A stretch of 64,000 nt of DNA from JASHPR01 sp963729365 (lineage in GTDB: Bacteria; Actinomycetota; Actinomycetes; Streptosporangiales; Streptosporangiaceae), in assembly GCA_963729365.1 (NCBI GenBank), contig CAVSNQ010000022.1:930001-994000 (forward strand), written 5' to 3'. Under the pieces are notes generated by a model. It was not told the DNA's origin. It worked only from the letters and a program-made list of their open reading frames with translations, and did not search any database. Shown one piece after another: positions 1 through 10,551 of the stretch (position 1 is its first letter; each line of letters opens with the position of its first letter). The position numbers and the translations under genes were made by a program.

Positions 1-20
1 GCAGGCGGGGAGCCCCGATG

Positions 21-2126
21 TCAGGCCGGGGCGGCGAGCCAGCGCCGGAAGAAGTCGGCCTGGGCCCGGAGCATCCCCTCGATGACCGGCGGCTGCCAGA
101 CCATGTGCGTCACCCCGGGCAGCATCAGCGTGGCGTGGTCGCGCGAGGCCGCGAGCAGTTCCTCGGACAGCAGCAGCGAATGCCGCGGGTGGACGTTGTC
201 GTCGGCCAGGCCGTGGATGAGCAGCAGCGGCCTGCGCAGGCCCGGCGCCAGCGGCAGCAGCGACGTCCGCTCGTAGGCGTCGGGATGCTCGTCGGGATGG
301 CCGAGATAGCGCTCGGTCGCCGCGGTGTCGTAGTAGCGCCAGTCGCCGACCGGTGCCCCGGCGACCGCCGCGCTGAACACGTCGGGCCGCCGCAGCACGG
401 CCAGGGCCGACAGGTAGCCCCCGAACGACCAGCCGCGGATGCCGACCCGGTCGGGATCGAGCTCCCCCGGGTAGCGGCCGATGACGTGCTCGAGCGCGGC
501 CACCTGGTCGTCGAGCGCAGGGGTGGCCACGTCGAGGTAGAAGCTGCGTTCCCAGCCCGGCCCCCGGCCCGGCGAGCCCCGGCCGTCGGCCACCACCACG
601 GCGAATCCCTGGTCGGCCAGCCACTGCGGCTCGTTGAACAGCCTGCGGGCCTTGAGCACCTGCTGACTCGGCCCGCCGTACGGAGCCATGAGAATCGGCA
701 GCGCGCCCGTTGGCCGCCGGCCGTCCCTGGGCAGGATCACCGCGGTCCGCAGGGCCCGCTCGCCGGCCATCAGCAGCGTCACCACCGGGACGAAGGCCGG
801 CTCCCGGATCAGGGACCCGGTCGTGGCGATCAGGCGCCCGTCTTCGTACACGCGCACGGTGGCCCCGTCGGTGCCGAGCGTCTCGGACGTGACGGCGAGC
901 AGGTTTCCGCCCAGCACGCCGTCGTGCACGCCCGGTTCCCGGGTGAGCTGCTCGATCTCGCCGGTGGCGTGATCGAGCGCGTACAGGTGCTGCTCGGTCG
1001 GCTCCGTCGTCGCCCGGAACACCGTCCGCTCGCCCGCCGCGACCACGCCGAGGACCTGCAGCCCCGCTGGCGTGCAGGCCTCGTCGCCGGCGAAGAGCCG
1101 GTAGGTGTCCTCGGACACCGCGGACCACAGCAGGCGGCCGTCGGGCAGCCAGCGCGGCGTCCCCGGCATGAGCTGAAGCCAGGCCGGGTCGGTGTCGGCG
1201 TGCACCAGCGAGGTCTCGCCGCTGGCCGGGTCGACGGTCCGGGTCTCGGCCAGGTGCTGGCCGCGGGCGAGCAGCGCCAGCGTGGGCGCGCTGCCGCGCT
1301 CCCAGCGGGCGGCCATCAGGTACGGCAGCCGCTCGTCCGGGGCGCCGGTGACCGCGACGGTGGCGCCGTCGAGCCCGGCCAGGACCAGGCGCACCACGGC
1401 GTTCGCCGTCCCCGCGCGCGGATAGCGCTGCCGGACCGGGGCCACCTCGGTGTACGCGGGATCGCCGAGCCAGCACGAGGTCACGTCGCGGGTGTCGACG
1501 CTGGCCACCAGCAGCTGCTGGCCGTCGGGGCTCCACCAGAAGCCGTGGTGCCGGCTCATCTCCTCGGCCGCGGCGAACTCGGCGGCGCCGAAGCTGACCT
1601 CCGGATCGCCGTCCGAGAGCTCGATGACGACCTGCCCGTCGAGCGTGACCACGCGCAGCGCGCGGTCGTGAAGGTAGGCGACGGCGGTGCCGGCCGGGTT
1701 GATCTGCGGGTCCACGCACTCACCGTCGGCCGGCACCGTGCGGGTGTCGCCGGTCGCCAGGTCGCACACGAACAGCCGGCCGGAGAGCGCGAACGCGGCC
1801 ACCCGGCCCGCGGAATCGGTCGAGTAGGCCACGATGCCCCGGGCCGACTCGCGCAGCCGTTCCCGGCGCCGCAGCTCGGCGGCGGGAATGACCTCGGCCT
1901 CGCCGTCCAGCAGGACCCGGGGATCGGCCAGCAGGCGCTCCGCTCCGGTGCCCAGGTCGAGGCTCCACATGGCGGTCGCCGGGTCGTCGGCGGCCAGCGC
2001 CCGCAGGAACACCATGCGGCGGTCGGCCGGAACGAGCGTCAGGTCGCGCGGCCGCCCCAGGCTGAACCGCCGGCTCTTGGCGTAGCTCTCCAGAACCTGG
2101 TCGTTGCGGTGGTCGGGTCGCGGCAC
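21..2126 (-). CDS. S9 family prolyl oligopeptidase / DPP-IV-like serine peptidase
   Basis: A 701-residue protein with a beta-propeller-like DPP4 N-terminal region (about residues 50-440) followed by an alpha/beta-hydrolase S9 catalytic domain. The nucleophile elbow GWSFGGY puts the catalytic serine near residue 567; HGLADDNVH supplies Asp near 642 and GVTHMVW the His near 674, so the triad is complete. No signal peptide is visible, which suggests a cytoplasmic enzyme cleaving proline-containing oligopeptides. It is divergent from the aminotransferase gene, with only 28 bases between the two starts, so promoters must overlap or transcripts be nearly leaderless. Family assignment is firm; the peptide substrate is unknown. 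Confidence 0.93.
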   Translation of the reverse strand: MPRPDHRNDQVLESYAKSRRFSLGRPRDLTLVPADRRMVFLRALAADDPATAMWSLDLGTGAERLLADPRVLLDGEAEVIPAAELRRRERLRESARGIVAYSTDSAGRVAAFALSGRLFVCDLATGDTRTVPADGECVDPQINPAGTAVAYLHDRALRVVTLDGQVVIELSDGDPEVSFGAAEFAAAEEMSRHHGFWWSPDGQQLLVASVDTRDVTSCWLGDPAYTEVAPVRQRYPRAGTANAVVRLVLAGLDGATVAVTGAPDERLPYLMAARWERGSAPTLALLARGQHLAETRTVDPASGETSLVHADTDPAWLQLMPGTPRWLPDGRLLWSAVSEDTYRLFAGDEACTPAGLQVLGVVAAGERTVFRATTEPTEQHLYALDHATGEIEQLTREPGVHDGVLGGNLLAVTSETLGTDGATVRVYEDGRLIATTGSLIREPAFVPVVTLLMAGERALRTAVILPRDGRRPTGALPILMAPYGGPSQQVLKARRLFNEPQWLADQGFAVVVADGRGSPGRGPGWERSFYLDVATPALDDQVAALEHVIGRYPGELDPDRVGIRGWSFGGYLSALAVLRRPDVFSAAVAGAPVGDWRYYDTAATERYLGHPDEHPDAYERTSLLPLAPGLRRPLLLIHGLADDNVHPRHSLLLSEELLAASRDHATLMLPGVTHMVWQPPVIEGMLRAQADFFRRWLAAPA

Positions 2127-2154
2127 GCCACTGATCGTGCCCTATCGTCAGGTC

Positions 2155-3513
2155 ATGACCATAACTGGCTCCCCGCAGGGCGGTCCCGGGCTGGCCCAGG
2201 AACGCCGCATCGTTACCGAGATCCCCGGGCCCGCGTCGCGAGAGTGGCTTGAACGCCGGCAGCGCAGCGTGGCCAGGGGGCTCAGCCACGTCCTGCCGGT
2301 GTTCGTGACCGCCGCCGGCGGCGGCGTGGTGATCGACGCGGACGGCAACTCGCTGATCGACTTCGGCTCCGGGATAGCCGTGACCTCGGTGGGCAACAGC
2401 GCCGATCTTGTCGTGGAGCGGGTCACCGAGCAGGTCGCCCGGTTCACGCACACCTGCTTCATGGTCGCGCCCTACCGCGGGTACGTGGAGGTCTGCGAGG
2501 AGCTGAACCGGCTCACGCCGGGCGACCACGACAAGCGGTCCGCGCTGTTCAACTCCGGCGCCGAGGCCATCGAGAACGCCGTCAAGATCGCGCGGCACGC
2601 GACCGGCCGGACCGCGGTCGTGGTGTTCGACCACGCCTACCACGGGCGGACCAACCTGACCATGGCGATGACGGCCAAGAACATGCCGTACAAGCAGGGC
2701 TTCGGGCCGTTCGCCTCGGACGTCTACCGGGTGCCGATGGCCTACCCGTTCCGCTGGCCCGGCGGGCCCGCCGCGTGCCGGGCGGAGGCCCTCGAGGTGA
2801 TCACCGGCCTGATCCACACCCAGGTCGGCGAGCAGAACGTCGCCGCCGTGGTGATCGAGCCGATCCAGGGCGAGGGCGGCTTCGTGGTGCCGCCGGACGG
2901 GTTCCTGCCCGGCCTCGCGGCGTTCTGCCGCGACAACGGGATCGTGTTCGTGGCCGACGAGATCCAGTCCGGGTTCTGCCGGACCGGCGACTGGTTCGCC
3001 GTTGACCACGAGAGCGTGGTGCCCGACCTGGTCACCACGGCCAAGGGCATCGCGGGCGGGCTGCCGCTGGCCGGGGTGACCGGGCGCGCCGAGATGATGG
3101 ACGCGGTGCACCCGGGCGGCCTGGGCGGCACCTTCGGCGGGAACCCGGTCGCCTGCGCCGCCGCGCTCGGCGCGATCGAGACCATGGGCAAGGAGGACCT
3201 GCCCGCCTCGGCGCGCCGGATCGGCGACATCATGCTGCCCAGGCTGCGCAAGCTCGCCGAGGCTCACCCGGTCATCGGCGACGTCCGCGGCCGCGGCGCG
3301 ATGATCGCCATCGAGCTGGTCAGGCCCGGCACCCTGGAGCCGGACGCCGCCACCGCGGGCCAGGTCGCCAAGGCCTGCCACGCGGCCGGGCTCGTGGTGC
3401 TGACCTGCGGCACGTTCAGCAACGTGCTGCGGTTCCTGCCGCCGCTGGTCATCTCCGAGGCACTGCTCGACGAGGGGCTGTCGATCCTCGAAGACGCGTT
3501 CGCGGGAGTGTGA
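2155..3513 (+). CDS. gabT: 4-aminobutyrate aminotransferase-like class III aminotransferase
   Basis: PLP-dependent omega-aminotransferase of about 452 residues. The PLP lysine lies in TTAKGIAGG near residue 297; NSGAEAIENAVK, DHAYHGRT and GEGGF motifs match GABA aminotransferases, which move the amino group of 4-aminobutyrate to 2-oxoglutarate and make succinate semialdehyde. I chose ATG 2155 (MTITGSP) because an upstream in-frame start at 2104 would run into the divergent peptidase gene. The stop overlaps the start of the next gene (GTGA), so the two are translationally coupled. Substrate could be another omega-amino acid. Confidence 0.88.
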   Translation: MTITGSPQGGPGLAQERRIVTEIPGPASREWLERRQRSVARGLSHVLPVFVTAAGGGVVIDADGNSLIDFGSGIAVTSVGNSADLVVERVTEQVARFTHTCFMVAPYRGYVEVCEELNRLTPGDHDKRSALFNSGAEAIENAVKIARHATGRTAVVVFDHAYHGRTNLTMAMTAKNMPYKQGFGPFASDVYRVPMAYPFRWPGGPAACRAEALEVITGLIHTQVGEQNVAAVVIEPIQGEGGFVVPPDGFLPGLAAFCRDNGIVFVADEIQSGFCRTGDWFAVDHESVVPDLVTTAKGIAGGLPLAGVTGRAEMMDAVHPGGLGGTFGGNPVACAAALGAIETMGKEDLPASARRIGDIMLPRLRKLAEAHPVIGDVRGRGAMIAIELVRPGTLEPDAATAGQVAKACHAAGLVVLTCGTFSNVLRFLPPLVISEALLDEGLSILEDAFAGV

Positions 3514-4379
3514 CCGAGGGGCCGGAACACGTGACGACGCAACCGACGCGGGTGCGGGCGCCCGTGTCCACGCTCGGCGAGGGTCCGGTCTGGGATGCCG
3601 CGGACCAGGCGCTCTACTGGGTGGACATCCCGGAGAGCCGGGTGCACCGGATAGCCGCCGACGGCTCGCTCACCAGCTGGGATGTCGGCCAGCCGGTCGG
3701 CGCCGTGGTACCGCGCGCCAGCGGCGGGCTGGTGGCGGCGGTCCGGGACGGGTTCGCGGCCCTGGACCCGGCATCCGGCCAGCTGACCATGCTCGCGGAG
3801 GTGGAGCAGGACCGGCCGGAGAACCGGATGAACGACGGCGCCTGCGACCGGGCCGGCCGGTTCTACGCGGGCACGATGGCGGACGACGAGCGGCCGGAGG
3901 CGGGCGCGCTGTACCGGCTGGACCCTGACCTCAGCGTGACCAGGCTCCTCACCGGGGTGGGTGTCTCCAACGGCATCGGCTGGAGTCCGGACGAGCGGTT
4001 CATGTACTACACCGACTCGCACGCCCACCGGGTGGACGTGTTCGACTACGACCCGGCTACCGGCGCGATCGACGGGCGCCGCCCGTTCGCCGCGGTGGGG
4101 CAGGGCGACGTCGCACCCGACGGCCTCACCGTCGACGCGGACGGCGGGGTCTGGGTCGCGGTCTGGGGCGGCTACGCGGTGCTGCGCCACGACCCCGGCG
4201 GCCGGGTGCTCGGGGCCCTGAACCTCCCCGCAGCGCGGGTGTCCAGCTGTGTGTTCGGCGGGCCTGACCTGGACCGGCTCTACATCACGACCGCGGCCGG
4301 GCCGGGCGAGTCCGCGGGAGCGCTGTTCGTCTGCGAGCCCGGAGTCACCGGGCAGCCCAGCCACCCGTTCCGCGGTTGA
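3510..4379 (+). CDS. SMP-30/gluconolactonase/LRE family protein
   Basis: A 289-residue six-bladed beta-propeller of the SMP-30/gluconolactonase family. Visible family features are LGEGPVWD near the N-terminus (a metal-ligand Glu), NRMNDGACDRAGRFYAGTM, GVSNGIGWSPD and DGLTVDADGGVWVA. Members hydrolyse sugar lactones to aldonic acids in the presence of a divalent metal. It starts at GTG 3510, inside the stop of the aminotransferase gene. Lactonase plus aminotransferase in one transcript is unusual; a role in oxidising an aldose or processing a lactam/lactone is inference. Confidence 0.88.
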   Translation: MTEGPEHVTTQPTRVRAPVSTLGEGPVWDAADQALYWVDIPESRVHRIAADGSLTSWDVGQPVGAVVPRASGGLVAAVRDGFAALDPASGQLTMLAEVEQDRPENRMNDGACDRAGRFYAGTMADDERPEAGALYRLDPDLSVTRLLTGVGVSNGIGWSPDERFMYYTDSHAHRVDVFDYDPATGAIDGRRPFAAVGQGDVAPDGLTVDADGGVWVAVWGGYAVLRHDPGGRVLGALNLPAARVSSCVFGGPDLDRLYITTAAGPGESAGALFVCEPGVTGQPSHPFRG

Positions 4380-4531
4380 CCGGGAAGCCACCCGCTGGGC
4401 CAGCCCCTACATTGACCGTCCGTTCATTATCCTCGCGCTAAATCAATGATCTCGAAACGGCTGAGGCGAGTATCCCTAGTGGCACAAGTGGCTGGATAAC
4501 AGGGCTGGTCACGGGCGCACGGGGGCGCCGA

Positions 4532-4873
4532 TCAGGCGGCGACGTCCCCCAGCTCGACCAGCGGCCGCCAGGCTTCGCGGACCCACGGCGGCAGGTACAT
4601 CTCGTCCCACAGCCGCATCAGCTCGGGCCCGTTGACGAACTCGCAGACATCGTCCACGGTCCCTTTCACCAGGACGATCTCGTAAAAGTCGCGGCGGCGG
4701 CGGTGGTCGGACAGGTCCCACCGCACGCTCCGGGCGTCAGGACCCAGCCAGAACAGCCGACCGGGCATGATGGCCACGCCCTCCAGCTTGCCCCGCAACT
4801 CACCCAGCGATTCGGGCACCGGCACATGGCGGCGCGCGGCGCTGCCCCAGACCGAGTCGTCGGCAGTGATCAC
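4532..4873 (-). CDS. Small conserved-looking protein of unknown function
   Basis: A 113-residue protein read from GTG 4873, 35 bases downstream of the aminotransferase stop and on the same strand, so probably co-transcribed. It is soluble, rich in Trp, Arg and Asp, with a C-terminal half containing FYEIVLVKGTVDDVCEFV and LWDEMYLPPWVREAW. The GC pattern and amino-acid composition look coding, and the frame does not continue sensibly upstream of 4873. I recognise no domain. It might be a small regulator or accessory protein for the neighbouring aminotransferase; that is guesswork. Confidence 0.6.
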   Translation of the reverse strand: MITADDSVWGSAARRHVPVPESLGELRGKLEGVAIMPGRLFWLGPDARSVRWDLSDHRRRRDFYEIVLVKGTVDDVCEFVNGPELMRLWDEMYLPPWVREAWRPLVELGDVAA

Positions 4874-4908
4874 ACTTGTGGTATTACCCCCGACCTGCGC
4901 CGGAACAC

Positions 4909-6258
4909 CTAGCCTTCGTAGTAGTTGTCCGTGACGGCGAGAGCCTCGTCCAGGATGGCCAGGCCCTCCTTGGCCTCGGCCTCCGACACCGTGCACGGCG
5001 GCACCACGTGCAGCCGGTTGTAGTTGATGAACGGCATCAGCCCGCGGGACCGGCACTGGGCCATCAGCTCGCTCATGGCCTCCGATGACCCTCCGTACGG
5101 CGCCAGCATGGCCCGCGTGGCCCGGTTGGAGACCAGGTCGAGAGCCCAGAACACGCCGAGCCCGCGGACCTCGCCGATCACCGGATGCCGCCCGGCCAGC
5201 TCGCGCAGCCCGGGGCCGAGCACCTCGGCGCCGATCCGGGCCGCGTTCTCCACGATGCCCTCGTCCTTCATCGCGTCGATCGACGCGACGATCGACGCGC
5301 AGGCCAGCGGGTGGCCCGAGTAGGTGAGCCCGCCGGGGAACACCCGGTCGTCGAAGGTCGCGGCGATCGGGCCGGAGATGATCACGCCGCCGACCGGGAC
5401 GTATCCGGAGTTCGAGCCCTTCGCGAACGTGATCAGGTCCGGCACCACGCCGTGCGGCTCGAACGCGAACCAGCTGCCGGCCCGCCCGAAGCCGCACATC
5501 ACCTCGTCGGCGATGTAGACGATGCCGTACTTGTCGCACAGCGCCCGGACCCCGGCCAGGTAACCGGGCGGCGGGACCAGCACCCCGGCCGTCCCCACGA
5601 TCGTCTCGATCAGGATCGCCGCGATTGTCGCCGGGCCCTCGAAGATGATCACCTGCTCCAGGTGCTCGAGCGCCCGCTGGCCCTCCTCCTGCTCGGTCGT
5701 GGCCCAGAACGCGGTCCGGTACAGGTACGGCCCGAAGAAGTGCACGTGCCCGGTGGCGAATTCATTCGGCCACCGCCGCGGATCTCCGGTGGAGGTGATC
5801 GCCGCGCCGGTGTTGCCGTGGTAGGAGCGGTAGAAGCTGAGCACCTTGGTGCGGCCGGTGTGCAGCCGGGCCATCCGGATCGCGTTCTCGTTCGCGTCGG
5901 CCCCGCCGTTGGTGAAGAACACCTTCTCCATGCCGTCGGGCGCGAGCGCGGCGATCCTGGTCGCCGCCTCTCCCCTGGCCTCGTTGGCGTGCTGCGGCGC
6001 GACCGTCGTCAGCCTGGCCGCCTGTTCGGCGATCGCCGCGGTGACCCGCGGGTGCTGGTGCCCGATGTTGGTGTTCACCAGCTGGCTGGAGAAGTCCAGG
6101 TACCGCTGGCCGTCGTAGTCCCAGAAGCACGAGCCCTCGGCTCGCGCGATCGCCACCGGCCGCAGTCCGCCCTGCGCCGACCACGAGTGGAAGACGTGCG
6201 CCCGGTCCATGGCCAGGACTTCTGCGCCGCGCTCCGGGTCGTGGGTTCCTTCGGTCAT
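4909..6258 (-). CDS. Class III omega-aminotransferase (aspartate aminotransferase family)
   Basis: A 449-residue PLP-dependent aminotransferase. TNGGADANENAIRMAR, SYHGNTGAAI, ADEVMCGFGR and the PLP lysine in TFAKGSNSGYVP (near residue 280) define class III. The SGYVPVGG signature resembles beta-alanine/taurine/adenosylmethionine-type omega-aminotransferases more than GabT. It likely transfers amino groups from an omega-amino acid or diamine to pyruvate or 2-oxoglutarate. The gene is divergent from a secreted esterase; a perfect inverted repeat lies in the shared upstream region. A small unknown gene follows 35 bases downstream. Confidence 0.9.
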   Translation of the reverse strand: MTEGTHDPERGAEVLAMDRAHVFHSWSAQGGLRPVAIARAEGSCFWDYDGQRYLDFSSQLVNTNIGHQHPRVTAAIAEQAARLTTVAPQHANEARGEAATRIAALAPDGMEKVFFTNGGADANENAIRMARLHTGRTKVLSFYRSYHGNTGAAITSTGDPRRWPNEFATGHVHFFGPYLYRTAFWATTEQEEGQRALEHLEQVIIFEGPATIAAILIETIVGTAGVLVPPPGYLAGVRALCDKYGIVYIADEVMCGFGRAGSWFAFEPHGVVPDLITFAKGSNSGYVPVGGVIISGPIAATFDDRVFPGGLTYSGHPLACASIVASIDAMKDEGIVENAARIGAEVLGPGLRELAGRHPVIGEVRGLGVFWALDLVSNRATRAMLAPYGGSSEAMSELMAQCRSRGLMPFINYNRLHVVPPCTVSEAEAKEGLAILDEALAVTDNYYEG

Positions 6259-6277
6259 GACTGCCTCCCGCCCGCAT

Positions 6278-6305
6278 GGCCGGGCGGCCTATTGACCGCC
6301 CGGCC
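6278..6305. promoter_or_regulatory. 10-bp perfect inverted repeat in a divergent intergenic region
   Basis: GGCCGGGCGG (6278-6287) and its exact reverse complement (6296-6305) flank an 8-base spacer, between the starts of the aminotransferase (6258) and the SGNH hydrolase (6363). It could be an operator or a leader hairpin of the aminotransferase mRNA. There is no T-run, and no terminator is needed between divergent genes. Confidence 0.45.
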
Positions 6306-6362
6306 GGCCGATGTTACTGAACACATAGAGGTTCGTTCCTGGTAGCGCAAAGGAGAGCGCCT

Positions 6363-7211
6363 GTGCTGCCGCCTGTCATCGCCCGTCACCGGTTAGCCCT
6401 CATCGCGTCAGCCGTCGCCGTCGCGGCGGCCGCCGCCGCCCTGCCGGCGCTGGTCACCACGGCCCAGGCGGCCGTGCTCCCGGCCGCCGCGCCGCCCGCC
6501 GTCCGCTACGTGGCGCTCGGCGACTCGTACAGCGCCGGCGTGGGCGCCGGGGACTACTACAGCTCGAGCGGATCTTGCGACCGGAGCGCCTACGCTTACC
6601 CGGCGCTGTGGGCCGCCGCGCACCACCCGGCCTCCTACGTCTCCGAGGCCTGCTCGCAAGCGACCACCGGTTCGGTGATCAGCGGCCAGCTGCCCGCGCT
6701 CAGCCCGGCCACCACGCTGGTCTCGCTCACGATCGGGGGGAACGACGTCGGCTTCGTGCCCGTGATGGCGACCTGCGTCATCCTCCCGACCAGCTTCTGC
6801 GTCAACGCGGTCCGGACGGCCGAGTCCGAGATCCGCGCCGACCTGCCCGCCGAGCTGAACCAGTTGCTGGCCGCGATCTCGGCCGCCGCCCCGAACGCCA
6901 GGGTCGTGGTGCTGGGCTACCCGGTTCCCTACGACCTGTCGGCGTCCTCGTCCTGCATCGGCCTGTCCGCCACCGACCGCTCCGACCTCAACCAGGCCGC
7001 GAATCAGCTCGACGGCCAGCTGCAGGCGGCCGCCACCCGGTACGGTGACGCGTTCGCCGACGTCAGGTCCGCTTTTGACGGTCATCAGATCTGCGACTCC
7101 GGTAGCTGGCTGAACTCGGTGAACTGGCTCGACCTCGGCGCCTCCTACCACCCGACCGCGGCCGGCGAGGCCCGCGCCTACGGCAAGGTGTTCAGCGCCG
7201 CGGCCGGCTGA
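6363..7211 (+). CDS. Secreted SGNH/GDSL hydrolase (lipase/esterase)
   Basis: A 282-residue exported esterase. The N-terminus has an Arg-containing start, a long Ala/Val hydrophobic stretch and a likely signal-peptidase site near residue 34 (TAQAA). Mature features are the block I GDSYSAG (Ser near 55), the block III GGNDVGF and the terminal SYHPTAAGE containing the catalytic His. Paired cysteines are typical of actinomycete extracellular lipases of this family. GTG 6363 is preceded by AAAGGAG at suitable distance. The natural lipid or ester substrate is not evident. Confidence 0.92.
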   Translation: MLPPVIARHRLALIASAVAVAAAAAALPALVTTAQAAVLPAAAPPAVRYVALGDSYSAGVGAGDYYSSSGSCDRSAYAYPALWAAAHHPASYVSEACSQATTGSVISGQLPALSPATTLVSLTIGGNDVGFVPVMATCVILPTSFCVNAVRTAESEIRADLPAELNQLLAAISAAAPNARVVVLGYPVPYDLSASSSCIGLSATDRSDLNQAANQLDGQLQAAATRYGDAFADVRSAFDGHQICDSGSWLNSVNWLDLGASYHPTAAGEARAYGKVFSAAAG

Positions 7212-7257
7212 CCGCGGCGGGCGGCGACCGAGCAGGGGGCTAGGCGTAACAGGCTCT

Positions 7258-8754
<1,497 letters not shown>

Positions 8755-8895
8755 TGCGCGATCACCCCAGTCCTGCTCGCCTGTACCGCCAGTCTGCCGC
8801 CCGCCCGGCCCCGGCGCCAAGTGACAGTGTGTAAGCATGGTGGCGGACTGTACTTACTTGATGTCCAGTGTCAGGGCCGGGGAGGGTGCCCGCTC

Positions 8896-10551
8896 ATGCT
8901 GCCGACCGTGGCCGAGGTCCTGGCCCTCGATCCGCTGCGCCGCGGCGCGCCCCGGGTGGTGGCCGCGGCGGACGGCCTGGACGCGCCGGTGCGCTGGGTG
9001 CACGTGATCGAGCTGGCCGAGGCCGCGCACCTGCTCCGCGGCGGCGAGCTCGTCCTGTCCACCGGCATCGCGCTGCCCGACGACCCGGCCGGGCTGACCC
9101 GCTACGTCGCCGACCTGGCGTCGGTCGGGGTCAGCGCGCTGGCCGTCGAGCTCGGCTCCAGGTACGCGCGCCGCCTCCCGGCCGCGCTGGTGTCGGCGGC
9201 GTCGCAGCACCGGCTGCCGCTGATCGTGCTGCAGCGGGAGACGCAGTTCATCGAGATCACCGAGGCCGTGCACGCCCGCATCATCGACGCCCAGCTCGAG
9301 GAGCTCCGGGCCTCGGAGCGGCTGCACCAGGTGTTCACCGACCTCGCGGTGTCCGGCGCCCCGGCCGGCGAGGTCGTCCGGCAGGCCGCGGTCCTGTCCG
9401 GCCGTCCGGTGATCCTGGAGAACGTGGCGCATCAGGTGCTCGCCTGCGAGGCCGCCGGGCAGGACACCGCGCGGCTGCTGGCCGGGTTCGCGGCCCGGTC
9501 CCGGGCGGTCGCGCCACCCGGGCGGACCGGCTACGACCCCGCCTCCGGCTGGCTGGTGACCGTGGTCGGCGCGCGTGGCGAGGACTGGGGACGGCTGATC
9601 ATGGCCCGCGGCAGCCCGCCCGAGCCGCGTGACGTGGCGCTGGTCGAGCGGGCCGCCACGACCCTGGCCCTCGGCCGGCTGCTCGACCACCAGCGGGAAA
9701 GCCTGGAACGGCAGGCCCACCGGACGATCCTGGGCGCGTTCCTCGGTCACGGGTACGCCGATCCCGCGGACGCCGAGGCCCGGGCGCGCGCGCTCGGCGT
9801 GCCGGTCGCCGGGCGGCGGCTGCTGCCGGTGGTGGTCCGGCTGGCCCGCGGTCCCGGCGGTTCTGGCGGTTCTGGCGGTTCTGGCGGGGCCGCCGGATCT
9901 GGCGGGCCCGCCGGGCTTGAGGCTCAGGCCCGCGCGCTGCGGGTGGCCGACGCGGCGGCCGCGGCGTGCCGCGCGGGCCGGATCCCGGCCCTGGTCGGCT
10001 CGCTGGACGACACCCGGGTCGGTGCCCTGCTGGCCCTGCCGCCGCGGGCGGATCCGGACCTGGTACTCGGCCAGCTGGCCGGCCAGCTGCGCAGGCGGCT
10101 CGGCGACGATGACGTCATCGGCGCCGGATCGGTCGTGGACTCGGTTCCCGAGGTGCAGCGCTCATTCCTCGAGGCCGAGCAGGTCGCCGAGGTGGCCGCG
10201 CGCGGCGGTGCCGGCCTCCCCTTCTACCGGCTGCCGGACCTGCGGCTGCGCGGCCTGCTGCACCTGCTCCGCGATGACCCGCGGGTACAGGCCTTCGCCG
10301 AGCGGGAGCTCGGGCCGCTGCTGCGCCGCGACGACGCGGCGGGCAGCCAGCTGCTCGACGCGCTCACCGCCTACCTGGAGGCGGGCGGCAACAAGGCCGA
10401 GGCGGCCAAGCGGGCGCACCTGGCCCGGCCGACCATGTACGAGCGGCTGCGGCGGATCGAGGAGGTACTCGGCGTCAGCCTCGACTCCGCGCAATCGCGC
10501 ACCTCGCTGCACGTTGCGGTGCTGGCCCAGGCGCCCGCCCGGGAACCGTGA
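8896..10551 (+). CDS. PucR family transcriptional regulator
   Basis: A 551-residue regulator starting at ATG 8896 after a strong GGGGAGGG ribosome site. Residues about 1-125 form the PucR N-terminal domain (TVAEVLALDPL, GGELVLSTG), the middle is a GGDEF-like region, and the C-terminus has the PucR helix-turn-helix (LEAGGNKAEAAKRAHLARPTMYERLRRI). PucR proteins often control purine, amino-acid or amine catabolism. Divergence from mmsA suggests it controls that gene, perhaps sensing a catabolite. A Gly/Ser low-complexity insert near residues 320-340 looks like a flexible linker. The stop overlaps the next start. Confidence 0.9.
   Translation: MLPTVAEVLALDPLRRGAPRVVAAADGLDAPVRWVHVIELAEAAHLLRGGELVLSTGIALPDDPAGLTRYVADLASVGVSALAVELGSRYARRLPAALVSAASQHRLPLIVLQRETQFIEITEAVHARIIDAQLEELRASERLHQVFTDLAVSGAPAGEVVRQAAVLSGRPVILENVAHQVLACEAAGQDTARLLAGFAARSRAVAPPGRTGYDPASGWLVTVVGARGEDWGRLIMARGSPPEPRDVALVERAATTLALGRLLDHQRESLERQAHRTILGAFLGHGYADPADAEARARALGVPVAGRRLLPVVVRLARGPGGSGGSGGSGGAAGSGGPAGLEAQARALRVADAAAAACRAGRIPALVGSLDDTRVGALLALPPRADPDLVLGQLAGQLRRRLGDDDVIGAGSVVDSVPEVQRSFLEAEQVAEVAARGGAGLPFYRLPDLRLRGLLHLLRDDPRVQAFAERELGPLLRRDDAAGSQLLDALTAYLEAGGNKAEAAKRAHLARPTMYERLRRIEEVLGVSLDSAQSRTSLHVAVLAQAPAREP
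9859..9885 (+). repeat. Three 9-bp tandem repeats encoding a Gly-Ser-Gly linker
   Basis: GGTTCTGGC is repeated three times in tandem inside the PucR gene and continues as degenerate Gly-rich codons to about 9920. It encodes GSG units and may vary in copy number by slippage. Confidence 0.75.

Noticed and set aside
18..2252. Very long open frame on the plus strand over the S9 peptidase
   Set aside because: It is a shadow of the minus-strand gene: composition rich in Arg/Gly/His and Val with no family motif, typical of reverse frames in GC-rich coding DNA.
1720..3381. Long minus-strand frame across the aminotransferase gene
   Set aside because: It spans two real genes on different strands and has random-looking composition.
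4380..4531. Possible terminator or small gene between convergent genes
   Set aside because: No stem with T-run was found, and no reading frame has a plausible ribosome site.
5185..6345. Plus-strand frame over the second aminotransferase
   Set aside because: Antisense to a clear PLP enzyme; no domain signature.
8755..8895. Possible PucR operator between mmsA and pucR
   Set aside because: GTGACA and a TAC-rich stretch are present, but arms and spacing fit neither a promoter nor a dyad.
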